A DNA stretch of 64,000 nucleotides from VXNE01 sp965208745 (GCA_965208745.1 CBDBPN010000003.1:1116001-1180000); one strand, 5' to 3'; counted from the first letter of the stretch, positions 9,629 through 19,055 are shown. Notes: generated from the sequence alone by a model not told the origin. A program made the numbers and translations.

Positions 9629-10900
9629 ATGAACGCGGGCGCGGACTACCCCACGACGCAGGTGCCGTCGGCGGCGACCCATTCGGGTCGACACATTGCC
9701 TTGGTCATCGTTGGCGGAACGATTGCCATCCCGGCGTTCCTGATGGCCGCCACGATCGGCGCCTCCTTGGGGCTGCGCGACGCGATCATCGCGTTCTCGT
9801 GCGGCTGCCTGGTGCTTGGGTGCTTCGCAGCCCTCACGGGCCTGTGCGGCCAGAAGTCGGGGCTGTCCGCCTATGTCCTGAGCGAGTTCGCCTTCGGCCG
9901 CTGGGGCGGCAAACTCGCCAATCTGGCCGTCGCCTGTTCCCTGCTTGGGTGGTTCGGGGTGACCGGGACGATGTTCGGCCGGGCTGGCGCCCAGTTGGGC
10001 GCGACCGTGTTCGGCATCGAGCTGCACGTGGAGTTGTACGTCATTGTGGGCAGCCTGCTGATGGTTGGAGTGACGCTGTCCGGGTTCAGGGGGATCGACA
10101 AGCTCGCGCTCGCGCTGGTGCCGGTGATGGTGGTGTTCCTCGGCGTCGCCGCCGGCATTTCCTATGTCGACGTCGGGGATTGGTCCGCACCAACCGGGGG
10201 CACGCCGATGAGTGTGTACACGGCCGTCTCGGCCGTGATCGGCAGCTACATCGCCGGTGTCACCATCCAGCCCGATTACAGCCGCTTTGCGCGGTCGCGC
10301 AAAGCGGCGACCTGGTCCGCGTTCCTCGCGCTCGGCGTCTCGTTTCCGTTCACGCTGTCGCTCGCCGCCGTGCCCGCGATCGCCATGGGCGAGCCCGACA
10401 TTCTCACCGTGATGATCCTGATCGGTATCGGCATCCCCGCCTTCGCGCTGCTGGTGCTGGCGGCGTGGTCGTCCAACGTGCTGTCGCTGTACTCGGGGTC
10501 GCTGGCGATGGCGACGATCTTCCGCCGCACCGGGCTGTCGGCGATAGTCGCAACCTTTGGCGTCGTCGGCACCGCGCTGGCGCTGACGCGCGTCGACGAA
10601 TACCTGGTCGCGTACCTGCTGCTTCTCGGAATCACCATCCCGCCCATCGCCAGCATCTACGCGATTGAAACGCTGCTGTTCCGGTCCCGCTTCGACGAGG
10701 CAGCGCGGCGGGACCGGCCACTGGTTGTGCTGCGGGCGATGCTCGCCTGGGTCATCGCCATCGCGGCGGGCTACATGGCACACGAGGGGGTGTTCTCTCT
10801 CACCAACGTGGCGGCCCTCGACTCGATAGTGGTGGCTGCGGCGTTAGCCGTCGCGCTCCGACCTCTGGATGCACTGCAGGTCCGGTTCTCCACCGTTTAG
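9629..10900 (+). CDS. NCS1-type cytosine/purine/hydantoin permease
   Basis: About 423 residues with 10-12 membrane segments. The family pattern is seen in 'GRHIALVIVGGTIAIPAFLMAATIG' at the start, 'GRWGGKLANLAVACSLLGWFG' and 'GSYIAGVTIQPDYSRFARSRKAA', the last being the conserved 'D(Y/F)sRf.rs' loop of CodB-like NCS1 carriers. I take ATG 9629 because the reading frame upstream to 9551 is Arg/Gly-rich and not family-like. The gene follows the racemase by ~95 nt. Proton or sodium symport of a purine, pyrimidine or hydantoin is the family role; together with HyuAB and the racemase this supports uptake of a hydantoin-like ring. Confidence 0.82.
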   Translation: MNAGADYPTTQVPSAATHSGRHIALVIVGGTIAIPAFLMAATIGASLGLRDAIIAFSCGCLVLGCFAALTGLCGQKSGLSAYVLSEFAFGRWGGKLANLAVACSLLGWFGVTGTMFGRAGAQLGATVFGIELHVELYVIVGSLLMVGVTLSGFRGIDKLALALVPVMVVFLGVAAGISYVDVGDWSAPTGGTPMSVYTAVSAVIGSYIAGVTIQPDYSRFARSRKAATWSAFLALGVSFPFTLSLAAVPAIAMGEPDILTVMILIGIGIPAFALLVLAAWSSNVLSLYSGSLAMATIFRRTGLSAIVATFGVVGTALALTRVDEYLVAYLLLLGITIPPIASIYAIETLLFRSRFDEAARRDRPLVVLRAMLAWVIAIAAGYMAHEGVFSLTNVAALDSIVVAAALAVALRPLDALQVRFSTV

Positions 10901-11049
10901 TCGAATGCCCTACGAGGCCCGTCTCGAGTCCCACTAGCGCCTGCGCCACAACCACGAGGAGGGTCGACACAACCACCAGGAGCCGGGACTTCGTCGCCGG
11001 TGTGCCTGGCATGATGAGGCGCTTGCGCAGCGCCAACCCAGGGGGACTC

Positions 11050-11390
11050 ATGGCTCACGATCTCGTCATCCGCAACGGACTCATCGTTGACGGACTCGGC
11101 AACGAGCCGGCGCACGGCGACGTCGCCATCGACGGCGACACGATCTCCGCGGTCGGCGAAGTCGACGGCAAGGGCCGCCAGGACATCGACGCGGAAGGGC
11201 ATGCCGTCGCGCCCGCCTTCGTGGACCTCCATACGCATTTCGACGCCCAGGCCGGCTTCACCCGCTCCTGACACCCGTCTCCTGGCACAGCGTCACCACC
11301 GCCCTGTTCGGCAACTGCTGCGTGACCTTCGCGCCCTGCCAGCCCGCCGACCGCGAGTTCCTGGCCGGCATGATGGAGACCGTACCCTGA
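11050..11390 (+). pseudogene. Truncated 5' copy of N-acyl-D-amino-acid deacylase gene
   Basis: This stretch is a near copy of the first ~335 bases of the intact deacylase at 13289, including the leader 'agcgccaacc...agggggactc' before ATG. The protein reads MAHDLVIRNGLIVDGLGNEP as in the full gene, with about one in ten residues changed. A missing G near 11262 shifts the frame (the family 'GFDPLLTP' becomes 'GFTRS stop' at 11271). In the shifted frame homology continues to about 11383 ('FLAGMMET') and then stops abruptly at TGA 11388. It is a dead duplicate that marks one edge of a rearrangement around the lipoprotein gene. Confidence 0.9.
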
Positions 11391-11401
11391 TCCAACTACC
11401 T

Positions 11402-13114
11402 TCAGACGTCCGGCATTGTGGTCTTGATGGTTGCCGCCTGACGCGCCGCGTCAAAAGTCTCGCCCACGATATTCATGAGTTCGGCATTGCCGCTCACGGT
11501 CAGCGGTTGGTCGGCTTCGCCATCCTCGCCAGCACCTGGCTTCTTCATGAAGTTGATGTACTCAGCGTAGTCCCCGGTGAACTTCAGATCGGACTCGGTC
11601 TGAGGCGGTTCCAGTGAGAACCGCACGCCGCGCTCCGGATCGAAAAGGACCTGCCACCACTCGGTTCCTCCCCGCAGCGAGTCCGTGAGTTCGTACACCA
11701 TCAAGTAACTGCGATCCAGTTTGGCGGCTGCAGCTCGCGAGGCCTCATCCGCTGCGAGCCGGCGATTCATCTGAAAGACACGCGTCTGCGACATGAAGCC
11801 GGGCTCGGGCGAGGCGGCCGCAAAGTCCCGCACATGGGCAAAATCCAGATCGGTTACCTCGGGGTACTCGGCGCGAAAGACCGCGTCGAGCCCGCTGCCC
11901 TCCCCGCTCAGGTAGAAGTCAAAGAACCGCTGCACGAACTGGTTCATGATATCGACCATCCGTTCACCATCGATGGTGCCCAGGGAAGCGCCGCCGTCGG
12001 CTTCGGCTTCGCGAACCGCGGGTGGCAGCAGCACACTGTCGGTATATGCGATGTGCGTGGCGCCTCTTGTTTCCACCCGGAAGATATCGGGATTGCTTCC
12101 CATGGTGGCCAGCGGTTCATAAACGAATTCGGAATGCGGATACGGTGGAGCTCCCAATCCCGCCAGAGCCGGATCGTTGTGCATGACGAGCACCGGAATG
12201 CCGATCTCCATATCCACGAGGCGTGAATCGAATACCCCGCCGTCCAGATTGACTGCTGCGCGAATCCGGTCGTCCTGGTGCGCGGTGGCCGAGCCCGACG
12301 CCCCAAACGACATGCCGAAGGTGCCGACGCGACTCATGTCCACCAACGGCAGCAGCTTGCGTGCAATGTCCGGCAGATCGCCGGCCTCAAGCCGATCGAT
12401 CACGTGCATGAAGTCCTTCTGCCAGCTCTTGAAGTGAGGCGCGAGAGTGAAGCTCTCGTTGTTGCGCAGCGTTTGTTCCAACCGGGAAGAGACATTCGGG
12501 CTGATGTAGGCATCCAGGTATCTGGACTCGGGCGCCGAAACCGCGGCCATCATGCCGTCCAGCAGGCTTTGCTCGAGTGGAACGACATCGCCGTTTTCGT
12601 GAATGGTCGCGCTGGAGAGGTGGGGGTGCGAAATGGAAAGCACCAGGTATCCGTGACTGGCGAGGTGTTCCATCAACGAGGTATTGCTGCCCAGGTAGCC
12701 GAAACCACCATGCGAGAAAACCACCGTCGGACGCGGACCCAGATCGACCGGCACGGCCTGCTCATAAGAATGCGTCGGAAGATTCGCGCGCGAAGCGACG
12801 ACCGCCTCACTCTGGGGGATCACCTTGCTGAATCCCCGGATGACGTGTTCGACTTCCTCTGCGGTGGCGAACGGCCGCGGCTCTCCGCTGACTGATGAGG
12901 CCGGATACCAGGCACGCACCGGAATCCGGCGGGGAGTGCCGGGCGCGAAGGTCTCCTCCCGGGCGTTGTCGGTCAGCTCGAAGTCCACGACGCCAATGGC
13001 GTGCGGACCCGATGGCACGGGGAGCATGAGCTTGGTCGGATCGGCAACTTCGGCTGGCGGCTCGGTGCAGGCAGCAAGCAGGAGCACAAAGGACAAGAGG
13101 ATGATGCGTAACAC
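11402..13114 (-). CDS. Lipoprotein alpha/beta hydrolase (PAF acetylhydrolase-like) with SCP2-like tail
   Basis: A 570-residue predicted lipoprotein: signal peptide with lipobox LAAC (Cys16). The middle holds an alpha/beta hydrolase: 'PTVVFSHGGFGYLGSN' oxyanion strand and a nucleophile elbow 'GTFGMSFGASGS' with Ser269, as in PAF acetylhydrolase II-type esterases. Asp in 'IPVLVMHNDP' and His in 'GATHIAYTD' are candidates for the remaining triad. The last ~100 residues ('WWQVLFDPERGVRFSLEPP...LTVSGNAELMNIV') look like a sterol-carrier SCP2 fold; this is inference. GC content appears lower than in the neighbours, and the gene sits between two copies of the deacylase 5' end, consistent with insertion. 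Lipid ester hydrolysis in the envelope is likely. Confidence 0.75.
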   Translation of the reverse strand: MLRIILLSFVLLLAACTEPPAEVADPTKLMLPVPSGPHAIGVVDFELTDNAREETFAPGTPRRIPVRAWYPASSVSGEPRPFATAEEVEHVIRGFSKVIPQSEAVVASRANLPTHSYEQAVPVDLGPRPTVVFSHGGFGYLGSNTSLMEHLASHGYLVLSISHPHLSSATIHENGDVVPLEQSLLDGMMAAVSAPESRYLDAYISPNVSSRLEQTLRNNESFTLAPHFKSWQKDFMHVIDRLEAGDLPDIARKLLPLVDMSRVGTFGMSFGASGSATAHQDDRIRAAVNLDGGVFDSRLVDMEIGIPVLVMHNDPALAGLGAPPYPHSEFVYEPLATMGSNPDIFRVETRGATHIAYTDSVLLPPAVREAEADGGASLGTIDGERMVDIMNQFVQRFFDFYLSGEGSGLDAVFRAEYPEVTDLDFAHVRDFAAASPEPGFMSQTRVFQMNRRLAADEASRAAAAKLDRSYLMVYELTDSLRGGTEWWQVLFDPERGVRFSLEPPQTESDLKFTGDYAEYINFMKKPGAGEDGEADQPLTVSGNAELMNIVGETFDAARQAATIKTTMPDV

Positions 13115-13288
13115 GTGGGTAATCCCGTCAGCAGGTTTACTTGACCATGAAACGCATTGGAGGCGCTGCCCCCTCAGCCTGACTGCCGCTCAGCCGGCCA
13201 GCCGCTCAGCCGGCCAGTTGATCCGCCCGTCAGTTCGCGCGCGCCTGTGGCATAATTTCCGGTTTCCGAGCGCCAACCAGGGGGACTC

Positions 13289-14959
13289 ATGGCTCACGAT
13301 CTCGTCATCCGTAACGGGCTGATCGTCGACGGACTCGGCAACGAACCGGCGCACGGCGATGTGGCCATCGACGGCGACACGATCTCCGCGGTCGGCGAGG
13401 TCGACGGCAAGGGCCGCCAGGAAATCGACGCGGAAGGCCATGCGGTCACCCCCGGTTTCGTGGACCTCCACACGCACTTCGACGCCCAGGCGGGCTGGGA
13501 TCCTCTCCTGACGCCGGTCTCCTGGCATGGCGTGACCACCGCTCTGTTCGGCAACTGCGGCGTCACCTTCGCACCCTGCAAGCCCGCCGACCGTGAGTTC
13601 CTGGCCGGCATGATGGAGACCGTCGAGGACATTCCGAAGGACGCGATCCTGAACGGACTGGCGTGGGACTGGGTCTCCTACGGCGAGTACCTCGACTCCA
13701 TCGAGAAGCTCGATCCGGCCATCAACATCATCGGCCTCGTCGGCCACTGCGCGTCGCGCTTCTACGTGATGGGCGAGCGGGCCATCGACGGCCAGCCGAC
13801 GGAAGACGAGATCCGCCAGATCGCCGAACTCGTCGGCAACTCCGTGAAGGAGGGGGCCATCGGCTTCTCGTCGAACCGCCTGCCCGCCCACGTGCTTCCG
13901 GACGGCCGCTCGATACCGGGCACGTTCGCCGAGAGCGCGGAACTCGCCGCCATTGCGCGGGCGGTGGGCAAGCACAACGGCATCCTGCAGTTCGTCCTGA
14001 ACTACGCGAACCTGGACGAGGAGATGGCGCTTATCACCGAGCAGGGCGTGCAAGCGGGGACCCGGGTGCTGTTCAGCGCCCCGATGGTGCCGAGCGAGAA
14101 CGGCCGGTCCGGGTACGCCGACGCGATCGCCACGATGCGCGCCGAGGGCGTGGACGTAAGCGGGCTGACGCTGCCGCGGAGCGGCGGGTTCGTGTCCAGT
14201 CTCAAGAGCGGCACGCTCCTGCCCGGCGTGCAGTGGAAGAAGCTCCGGGCGATGAACTTCGCGGAGCGCGTGGACGCGATCCGGGACGAAGCCTTCCGTA
14301 GCGAACTGCTCGAGGAGGCGCGCGGCAACCCCCAGCTGGAAGCCATGGCCGGTAACGTGTACTGGCTCGGGAACACGGACCGGCCCGCATACACCCGCGG
14401 TCCCGAGGAGAGCCTCGCGAGCCTGGCGCGGGACGCGGGCGAACACCCCGTCGAGACGTGGCTCCGCTACATGCTGGAAACGGACGGCGAGGCCCAGTTC
14501 CACGTGCGCTTCTTCAATCTCGACCTCGACGCCCTCCCCGCCTTCCTGTCGGAGGACTGGGTGCTGCCAGGCATCGGCGACGCCGGCGCGCACGTGAGCC
14601 AGATCATGGACTCCGGATGGACGAGCTTCCTGCTGTCGCACTGGTACCGCGAGCATGGCGTGTTCACGCTGGCCGAAGCCGTGCGGAAGATGACCAGCGC
14701 CCAGGCGCGGGTGATCGGGCTGCATGACCGCGGCGTCCTGCAGGCCGGCAAGCGGGCGGACGTGAACGTCATCGACCTCGACCGGGTCGCCGAGCGCCAG
14801 CCGGAGCTCGTGCACGACTTCCCGGGCGGCGCGCCGCGGCTGATCCAGAAAGCCCGCGGCTACCGGGCGACGGTCTGTAACGGCGACGTCATCCTGCGCG
14901 ACGACGAACACACGGGCACACGACCCGGCAGGGTGCTGCGCAACGGCGCGGCGGCGTAG
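13289..14959 (+). CDS. N-acyl-D-amino-acid deacylase (D-aminoacylase) family amidohydrolase
   Basis: A 556-residue amidohydrolase. Metal-binding 'DLHTHFDAQAGWD' has His61 and His63; 'GVTTALFGNCGVTFAPC' follows, then 'GDAGAHVSQI' carrying the catalytic Asp, and the C-terminal 'AGKRADVNVIDLDRV' barrel-closing strand. This order is typical of the D-aminoacylase/N-acyl-D-glutamate deacylase group, zinc enzymes that release D-amino acids from N-acyl forms. GGGGGA lies 6 nt before ATG 13289. The length is normal. A truncated copy of its 5' end lies 2.2 kb upstream, and a second related enzyme begins at the right edge of the window. The true acyl substrate is not predictable. Confidence 0.88.
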   Translation: MAHDLVIRNGLIVDGLGNEPAHGDVAIDGDTISAVGEVDGKGRQEIDAEGHAVTPGFVDLHTHFDAQAGWDPLLTPVSWHGVTTALFGNCGVTFAPCKPADREFLAGMMETVEDIPKDAILNGLAWDWVSYGEYLDSIEKLDPAINIIGLVGHCASRFYVMGERAIDGQPTEDEIRQIAELVGNSVKEGAIGFSSNRLPAHVLPDGRSIPGTFAESAELAAIARAVGKHNGILQFVLNYANLDEEMALITEQGVQAGTRVLFSAPMVPSENGRSGYADAIATMRAEGVDVSGLTLPRSGGFVSSLKSGTLLPGVQWKKLRAMNFAERVDAIRDEAFRSELLEEARGNPQLEAMAGNVYWLGNTDRPAYTRGPEESLASLARDAGEHPVETWLRYMLETDGEAQFHVRFFNLDLDALPAFLSEDWVLPGIGDAGAHVSQIMDSGWTSFLLSHWYREHGVFTLAEAVRKMTSAQARVIGLHDRGVLQAGKRADVNVIDLDRVAERQPELVHDFPGGAPRLIQKARGYRATVCNGDVILRDDEHTGTRPGRVLRNGAAA

Positions 14960-15042
14960 GCGCCCTCAAGTGAGCTGACTTTCCGGGCGCGGCGCGTCCG
15001 GAGCGTCAGCGGGGTCTCGGGCGTCGGGTTCGAGTCGCGTTC

Positions 15043-15405
15043 CTACGCGTCTTCGAGCACCCGGTACCACTCCCAGCGCAGACCCTCGGGCTCGTGCGCC
15101 CAGACCTTGTTCTGCACGGCGTGGCAGCAGGTTCTCTCCACCTCGACCTCGTGGGGCAGACCCCCGTCACGAATGCGCTCGGTCGCCTCGTGTACGTCGC
15201 CGTCGTCGAACACCTCGATGCCGAGATGGTTAAGACGTTCCGACGACTCGGGCGCCTCGAACAGGACGAGTTTCAGCGGGGGCTCGTCGATCGCGAAGTT
15301 GGCGTAGCCCGGCTTCCGCTTGGCCGGACCCGTCCCGAACATCGTGGAGTAGAAGTCCACGGCCGTGTCGAGGTCGCGAACGTTGAGCGCGAGTTGCACA
15401 CGCAT
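15043..15405 (-). CDS. arsI: ArsI/CadI-type glyoxalase-fold C-As lyase
   Basis: A 120-residue VOC-fold protein. The family signature is complete: 'MRVQLALNVRDLDTAVDFYS', 'GTGPAKRKPGYANFAIDEPPLKLVL', and a vicinal cysteine pair Cys93-Cys94 in 'ERTCCHAVQNKVW'. Gln4, His60 and Glu112 match the Fe(II) ligands reported for ArsI. ArsI cleaves the carbon-arsenic bond of trivalent methyl- or aromatic arsenicals, giving arsenite; CadI is the cadmium-induced homologue with the same pattern. It stands alone on the minus strand, with a HAD phosphatase upstream. No other ars gene is adjacent, but an ArsC-type arsenate reductase lies at 45.4 kb. Confidence 0.85.
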   Translation of the reverse strand: MRVQLALNVRDLDTAVDFYSTMFGTGPAKRKPGYANFAIDEPPLKLVLFEAPESSERLNHLGIEVFDDGDVHEATERIRDGGLPHEVEVERTCCHAVQNKVWAHEPEGLRWEWYRVLEDA

Positions 15406-15471
15406 GGCGGTTTCCTTGTGTGACCTTGCCTCATCTTGGTGGCGCCGGGTCCCGATCTCAAGGCACGGGCG

Positions 15472-16134
15472 TCAATCTCCGGCCCAGCGCTCCACCACCT
15501 GTACGACCTCGGCCACCCGCGAGACAACCGCGTCGTAGTCCCTCGGACGGGCTTCCGGCCAAGGCCCGCGCTCGACCCAGATCGTGCGCATGCCGGCCGC
15601 ACGTCCGCCCCCAACGTCGTGCTCCGGGCTGTCCCCGACCATCACGCAGCGCGACGGCGTGACGCCGAGCCGCCCGCAGATCTCGTCGAAGATCGCGGGC
15701 TCGGGCTTGCGCATGTCGAGGACGCCCGAAATCGCGACGGCGTCCGTCAGCGCATCGAGGCCGCTGTTGGCGATCTTGGCCGTCTGCGGCGCCTCGCCTC
15801 CGTTGGTGACGATGCCGAGCCGAAGGGGTCGCAGGCGCCGCAGGGTCTCCCTTGCGTCCGGGTAGAGGACGGGGCGGTCCCACGCGGTCATGCGATACGC
15901 GTCGACGACTTCCCCGGCGGTCTTGCCGAGATCGAAATGCGTGGCAAGCCACGTGTACAGGCCCTCTGTCGGACGGCGGCCACGCTCGTCGCGTTTCAGT
16001 ACGGTTGCGACGAACTCCGCTTCAGGCATGTCCAGGGACGCCTCGGCGTATAGCCACCGCGCGAACCGGACGATCGACGGCGCACGGGCGTGCAGCGTCT
16101 CGTCGAGATCGAACAGGACCGCTTCTATCTTCAC
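15472..16134 (-). CDS. HAD-family hydrolase
   Basis: A 220-residue HAD-superfamily phosphatase. Motif I 'VLFDLDETL' holds the nucleophile Asp9 and acid Asp11; motif II is 'IVTNGG'; Lys in 'DMRKPEPAIFDEI' is motif III; 'CVMVGDSPEHDVGGG' is motif IV. The helical cap between motifs I and II is of the C1 type, as in YjjG/phosphoglycolate-like enzymes. Substrate unknown: a small phosphorylated metabolite such as a nucleotide is likely. It ends 66 nt before the ArsI start on the same strand, so they may share a transcript. Confidence 0.88.
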   Translation of the reverse strand: MKIEAVLFDLDETLHARAPSIVRFARWLYAEASLDMPEAEFVATVLKRDERGRRPTEGLYTWLATHFDLGKTAGEVVDAYRMTAWDRPVLYPDARETLRRLRPLRLGIVTNGGEAPQTAKIANSGLDALTDAVAISGVLDMRKPEPAIFDEICGRLGVTPSRCVMVGDSPEHDVGGGRAAGMRTIWVERGPWPEARPRDYDAVVSRVAEVVQVVERWAGD

Positions 16135-16145
16135 GCCCCCTCCCG

Positions 16146-19055
16146 TTACAGCGAAAGCCCCACGGCGGCGAACCAGTATCGGCCGAGGGCGTCGTAGAGC
16201 CCCGGGAACGTGTTGCCGTTGCCGAAGATGGAGGGACCGGCCGCCTGCCCGACGATGGGCGGCTCCTCGTCGAAGACGTTGTTGACGCCGGCCCGCAGCT
16301 CGATCTTCGAGGTGACGCTCCAGATGCCCGCCAGGTCGATGTAGGAGACGGAGTCGAGGTCCGCCCCGGCGAGACTGCGGTCCTCGGCCTCATCCAGGTA
16401 GCGCCACATCGCTGTCGCCGTGACGTCCCACGGAGTGGTCCAGACGACCCGCAGGCTGTTGCGCACCGTCGGCGTCGGGAAACCGCAGACGAATCCCCAC
16501 TTTCCGCCGCAGGACTCGGTCGGCGCACCCGCGAGTTCCCGCTGGTCCCACCGGTCGATCCACGAGAGGATGTTGACCACGCCCACGCTGCCGAAGGCTC
16601 CCGCCTCGAAGCCATACTCCACGATGACATCGACGCCGGCGACCTCTTCGATGGCGAGGTTGTCGGCGAGGGCCACGATGTGCCCGCTCGCGTTCACGTC
16701 CGACCCGATCCAGAGGTCGCCCGGCAGCCCGCGCCGCACCTGGCCGCAAAGGGCCAGGTTGCCGTCCAGGCACTCGTTCAGGATGAACTCCGGGGTGAGG
16801 TTGCCGATGCCCCGCTCGATCTCGACGTGGAAGTAGTCGACGGTGAGGTCGAGGCCCGGCAGGAAGCCCGGGGAGAACACCGCGCCCACCGACCAGGTGT
16901 CCGCCGCTTCCGGTTCCAGGTCCGGATTGCCGCCCCGCAGGAAGTTGTACTGCGCCGCCGGCGAATGCGAGATGTTGCCGAACTGGGCGGCCGTCACGCC
17001 GCTGCGCGCACATTGCTCGAAGGTGCGCCCGGCGGCCGTCACGCCGTTCTCGACCGGCCCGCCGCAAGGGTCCGCGGTCATGTCGAACAGGCTGAAGCCC
17101 TGGGGCTGGAAGAGTTCCCGCACGTTCGCCGCGCGCAGGGCGCGCTGCACGCTGGCGCGGAACTTGATCACCGGGTTGACCGCCCAACCAGCGCGCACGC
17201 CGAAGGTGTCGGTCGAGATCCCGTAGTCGTAGTCGGAGTACCGGTAGCCCAGGTCGAGGCGCAGTTCCTCCGCCAGCGGGCGGCCCTCCACGAGCGGGAC
17301 GTTCGCCTCGACAAACACCTCGAAGACCTCGTAGCCGCCACTGACCGGGTTGGTGGCGCCCCCCTGCCCCGCGCCTTCGCCGGCGCGGAAGTTCTCGTCG
17401 GGGTCGAAGTCGAGGTTCTCCTCCCGGAACTCGACGCCGAATGCCAGGGCCACGCCCTCCTCCGCCATCGGGAGGCGGATACCGTACTCGCCGAGGTCGC
17501 CGGTGACATGCGCCGATGCGACGAACTGGTCGGTGGTGCCACGGGCAAAGAGCGGTAGCACGATGTAGTCCAGCGCCTCCTGGGTGACGCCACCGGTCTG
17601 GAAGATGTTCCAGGGGACGCAGCCCGGGTCCGAGCCGTCGACCACGGAGCGGCACACCACCGCTCCCGTGTCCGGATGGCGAACCGCGTCGAGCGCCCTG
17701 CGGATGCGGGTCGTACCGAGGTCGTTGAGGTACGTGCTCTCCATCCTGACCTCGGCGCGCTGCAGGAAGGCGTCGTAGCGCCAGTGCTGGCAGACGTCGC
17801 CCCGCACGGCGAAGACACCCCGGAACGTCTCGTGGCGAAGGTCATGCTGGCGGTTGCCGCCTTCCACGTTGCGCCGCCCGATGTAGACGGTCTGCACATC
17901 ACGGCCGGTCAGGCCGAAGGAGCCGCACACCGCCTCGAACTGCTGCGCCGACAGGAAGGGGTTGCCGCAGCTCAGGGTGTTGGTCACGAAGAACGCCCCG
18001 GAAGGGGCGATCTGCGAGAGCGTCCGGTCGTCCATGAACATGAGTTCGGTGAACACCTCCGCGCCCCCGTCGAGTTCGTAGTGGGCGAACGTGCCGATGG
18101 CGTACTGCTCGTCGGGCCGTTGGTAGTAGTTGAGCGGTCCGTAGTTGAAGGTCTCGCCCTGGCGGCGGGCGAACGCGTCGCCCTCGACGATATAGTCGAA
18201 GGAGCGGTCGCCGAAGAGCCCGAAGTCCGTGAAGCGGCCCTGCGGAATCGTCGAGGACCCGTAGCAGAAGGTCGTGTCGTCGGAGAGCGCGCAGGAACTG
18301 TAGTCGCGGTCGCGCTGCCACACGGGCTCGATGTCACGGTACGTCGCATACGCCGTCGCGTTGCCGCGGCCGTCGTCGAAGTTGCCGCCCAGGATCAGCG
18401 AGACGTACGACGTGTCGCCGTCCCGCGCGCTGCCCTCGGCCACGGGGTAGCCCGCGTCCCGCACGATACGGCGCCACCGCGAGGAGTCGTTGTCGTGCCC
18501 GTACTGGCTGAACTGGTAATCGATGCGCAGCCCCTCGAAGTCGTCCTTCATGCGGAAGTCGACGACGCCGGCGACGGCGTCCGAACCGTACACGGCCGAG
18601 GCGCCGCCGGTCAGGACCTGCACGCTCTCGACCAGGGCGCCGGGAATCTGGTTCACGTCGGCGCCGCCGCCCTGCCGCGGCGACCCGATCGGCAGGCGCC
18701 GGCCGTTCACCAGCACCAGCGTGCGCAGCGTGCCGAGGTTGCGCAGGTTCAGGTTTGCCGTGCCCGTCGCGCCGTTGGACTGGCTGGTGTTCTGCCCCGA
18801 GAACACCTGTGGGAGGGTGCGCACCATGTCCTCGACGCGCACCGTGCCCTGGAAGAGGAGCTCGTCCGCGTCGACCTCCGTAACCGGACTCGAACTGACG
18901 AGGTGCGCGCGGTGGAGGCGCGAGCCGGTGACCACGATCTCCTCGATCTCGTTGCCGTGCCCGGCGTGGTCGTCGTGCTCCGCCTGCACCGAGAAAGAAA
19001 GGGTCCCCGCGACGCCGGCTGCGACAAGCCAGGTCCACGGTTGGGATTTCTGCAT
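16146..19055 (-). CDS. TonB-dependent outer-membrane receptor
   Basis: A 969-residue receptor. I choose the ATG at 19055, giving the signal peptide 'MQKSQPWTWLVAAGVAGTLSFSVQA'-like start in place of a long upstream extension without homology. A TonB-box-like segment 'EEIVVTGSRL' lies near residue 38, and the plug follows ('VNGRRLPIGSPRQGGGADVNQIP', 'LTGGASAVYGSDAVAGVVDFRMK'). The rest is a 22-strand barrel ending '...YWFAAVGLSL'. The 'GSRL'/'VNGRR' plug type is common in receptors of marine gammaproteobacteria and sphingomonads whose ligands are mostly unknown. It is divergent from a secreted-protein pair and downstream of nothing on its own strand, so ligand prediction is not possible. Confidence 0.92.
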   Translation of the reverse strand: MQKSQPWTWLVAAGVAGTLSFSVQAEHDDHAGHGNEIEEIVVTGSRLHRAHLVSSSPVTEVDADELLFQGTVRVEDMVRTLPQVFSGQNTSQSNGATGTANLNLRNLGTLRTLVLVNGRRLPIGSPRQGGGADVNQIPGALVESVQVLTGGASAVYGSDAVAGVVDFRMKDDFEGLRIDYQFSQYGHDNDSSRWRRIVRDAGYPVAEGSARDGDTSYVSLILGGNFDDGRGNATAYATYRDIEPVWQRDRDYSSCALSDDTTFCYGSSTIPQGRFTDFGLFGDRSFDYIVEGDAFARRQGETFNYGPLNYYQRPDEQYAIGTFAHYELDGGAEVFTELMFMDDRTLSQIAPSGAFFVTNTLSCGNPFLSAQQFEAVCGSFGLTGRDVQTVYIGRRNVEGGNRQHDLRHETFRGVFAVRGDVCQHWRYDAFLQRAEVRMESTYLNDLGTTRIRRALDAVRHPDTGAVVCRSVVDGSDPGCVPWNIFQTGGVTQEALDYIVLPLFARGTTDQFVASAHVTGDLGEYGIRLPMAEEGVALAFGVEFREENLDFDPDENFRAGEGAGQGGATNPVSGGYEVFEVFVEANVPLVEGRPLAEELRLDLGYRYSDYDYGISTDTFGVRAGWAVNPVIKFRASVQRALRAANVRELFQPQGFSLFDMTADPCGGPVENGVTAAGRTFEQCARSGVTAAQFGNISHSPAAQYNFLRGGNPDLEPEAADTWSVGAVFSPGFLPGLDLTVDYFHVEIERGIGNLTPEFILNECLDGNLALCGQVRRGLPGDLWIGSDVNASGHIVALADNLAIEEVAGVDVIVEYGFEAGAFGSVGVVNILSWIDRWDQRELAGAPTESCGGKWGFVCGFPTPTVRNSLRVVWTTPWDVTATAMWRYLDEAEDRSLAGADLDSVSYIDLAGIWSVTSKIELRAGVNNVFDEEPPIVGQAAGPSIFGNGNTFPGLYDALGRYWFAAVGLSL

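Noticed and set aside
11262..11273. TGA at 11271 as another selenocysteine codon
   Set aside because: Alignment to the intact copy shows a one-base deletion just before it; the position is not a Cys in the family.
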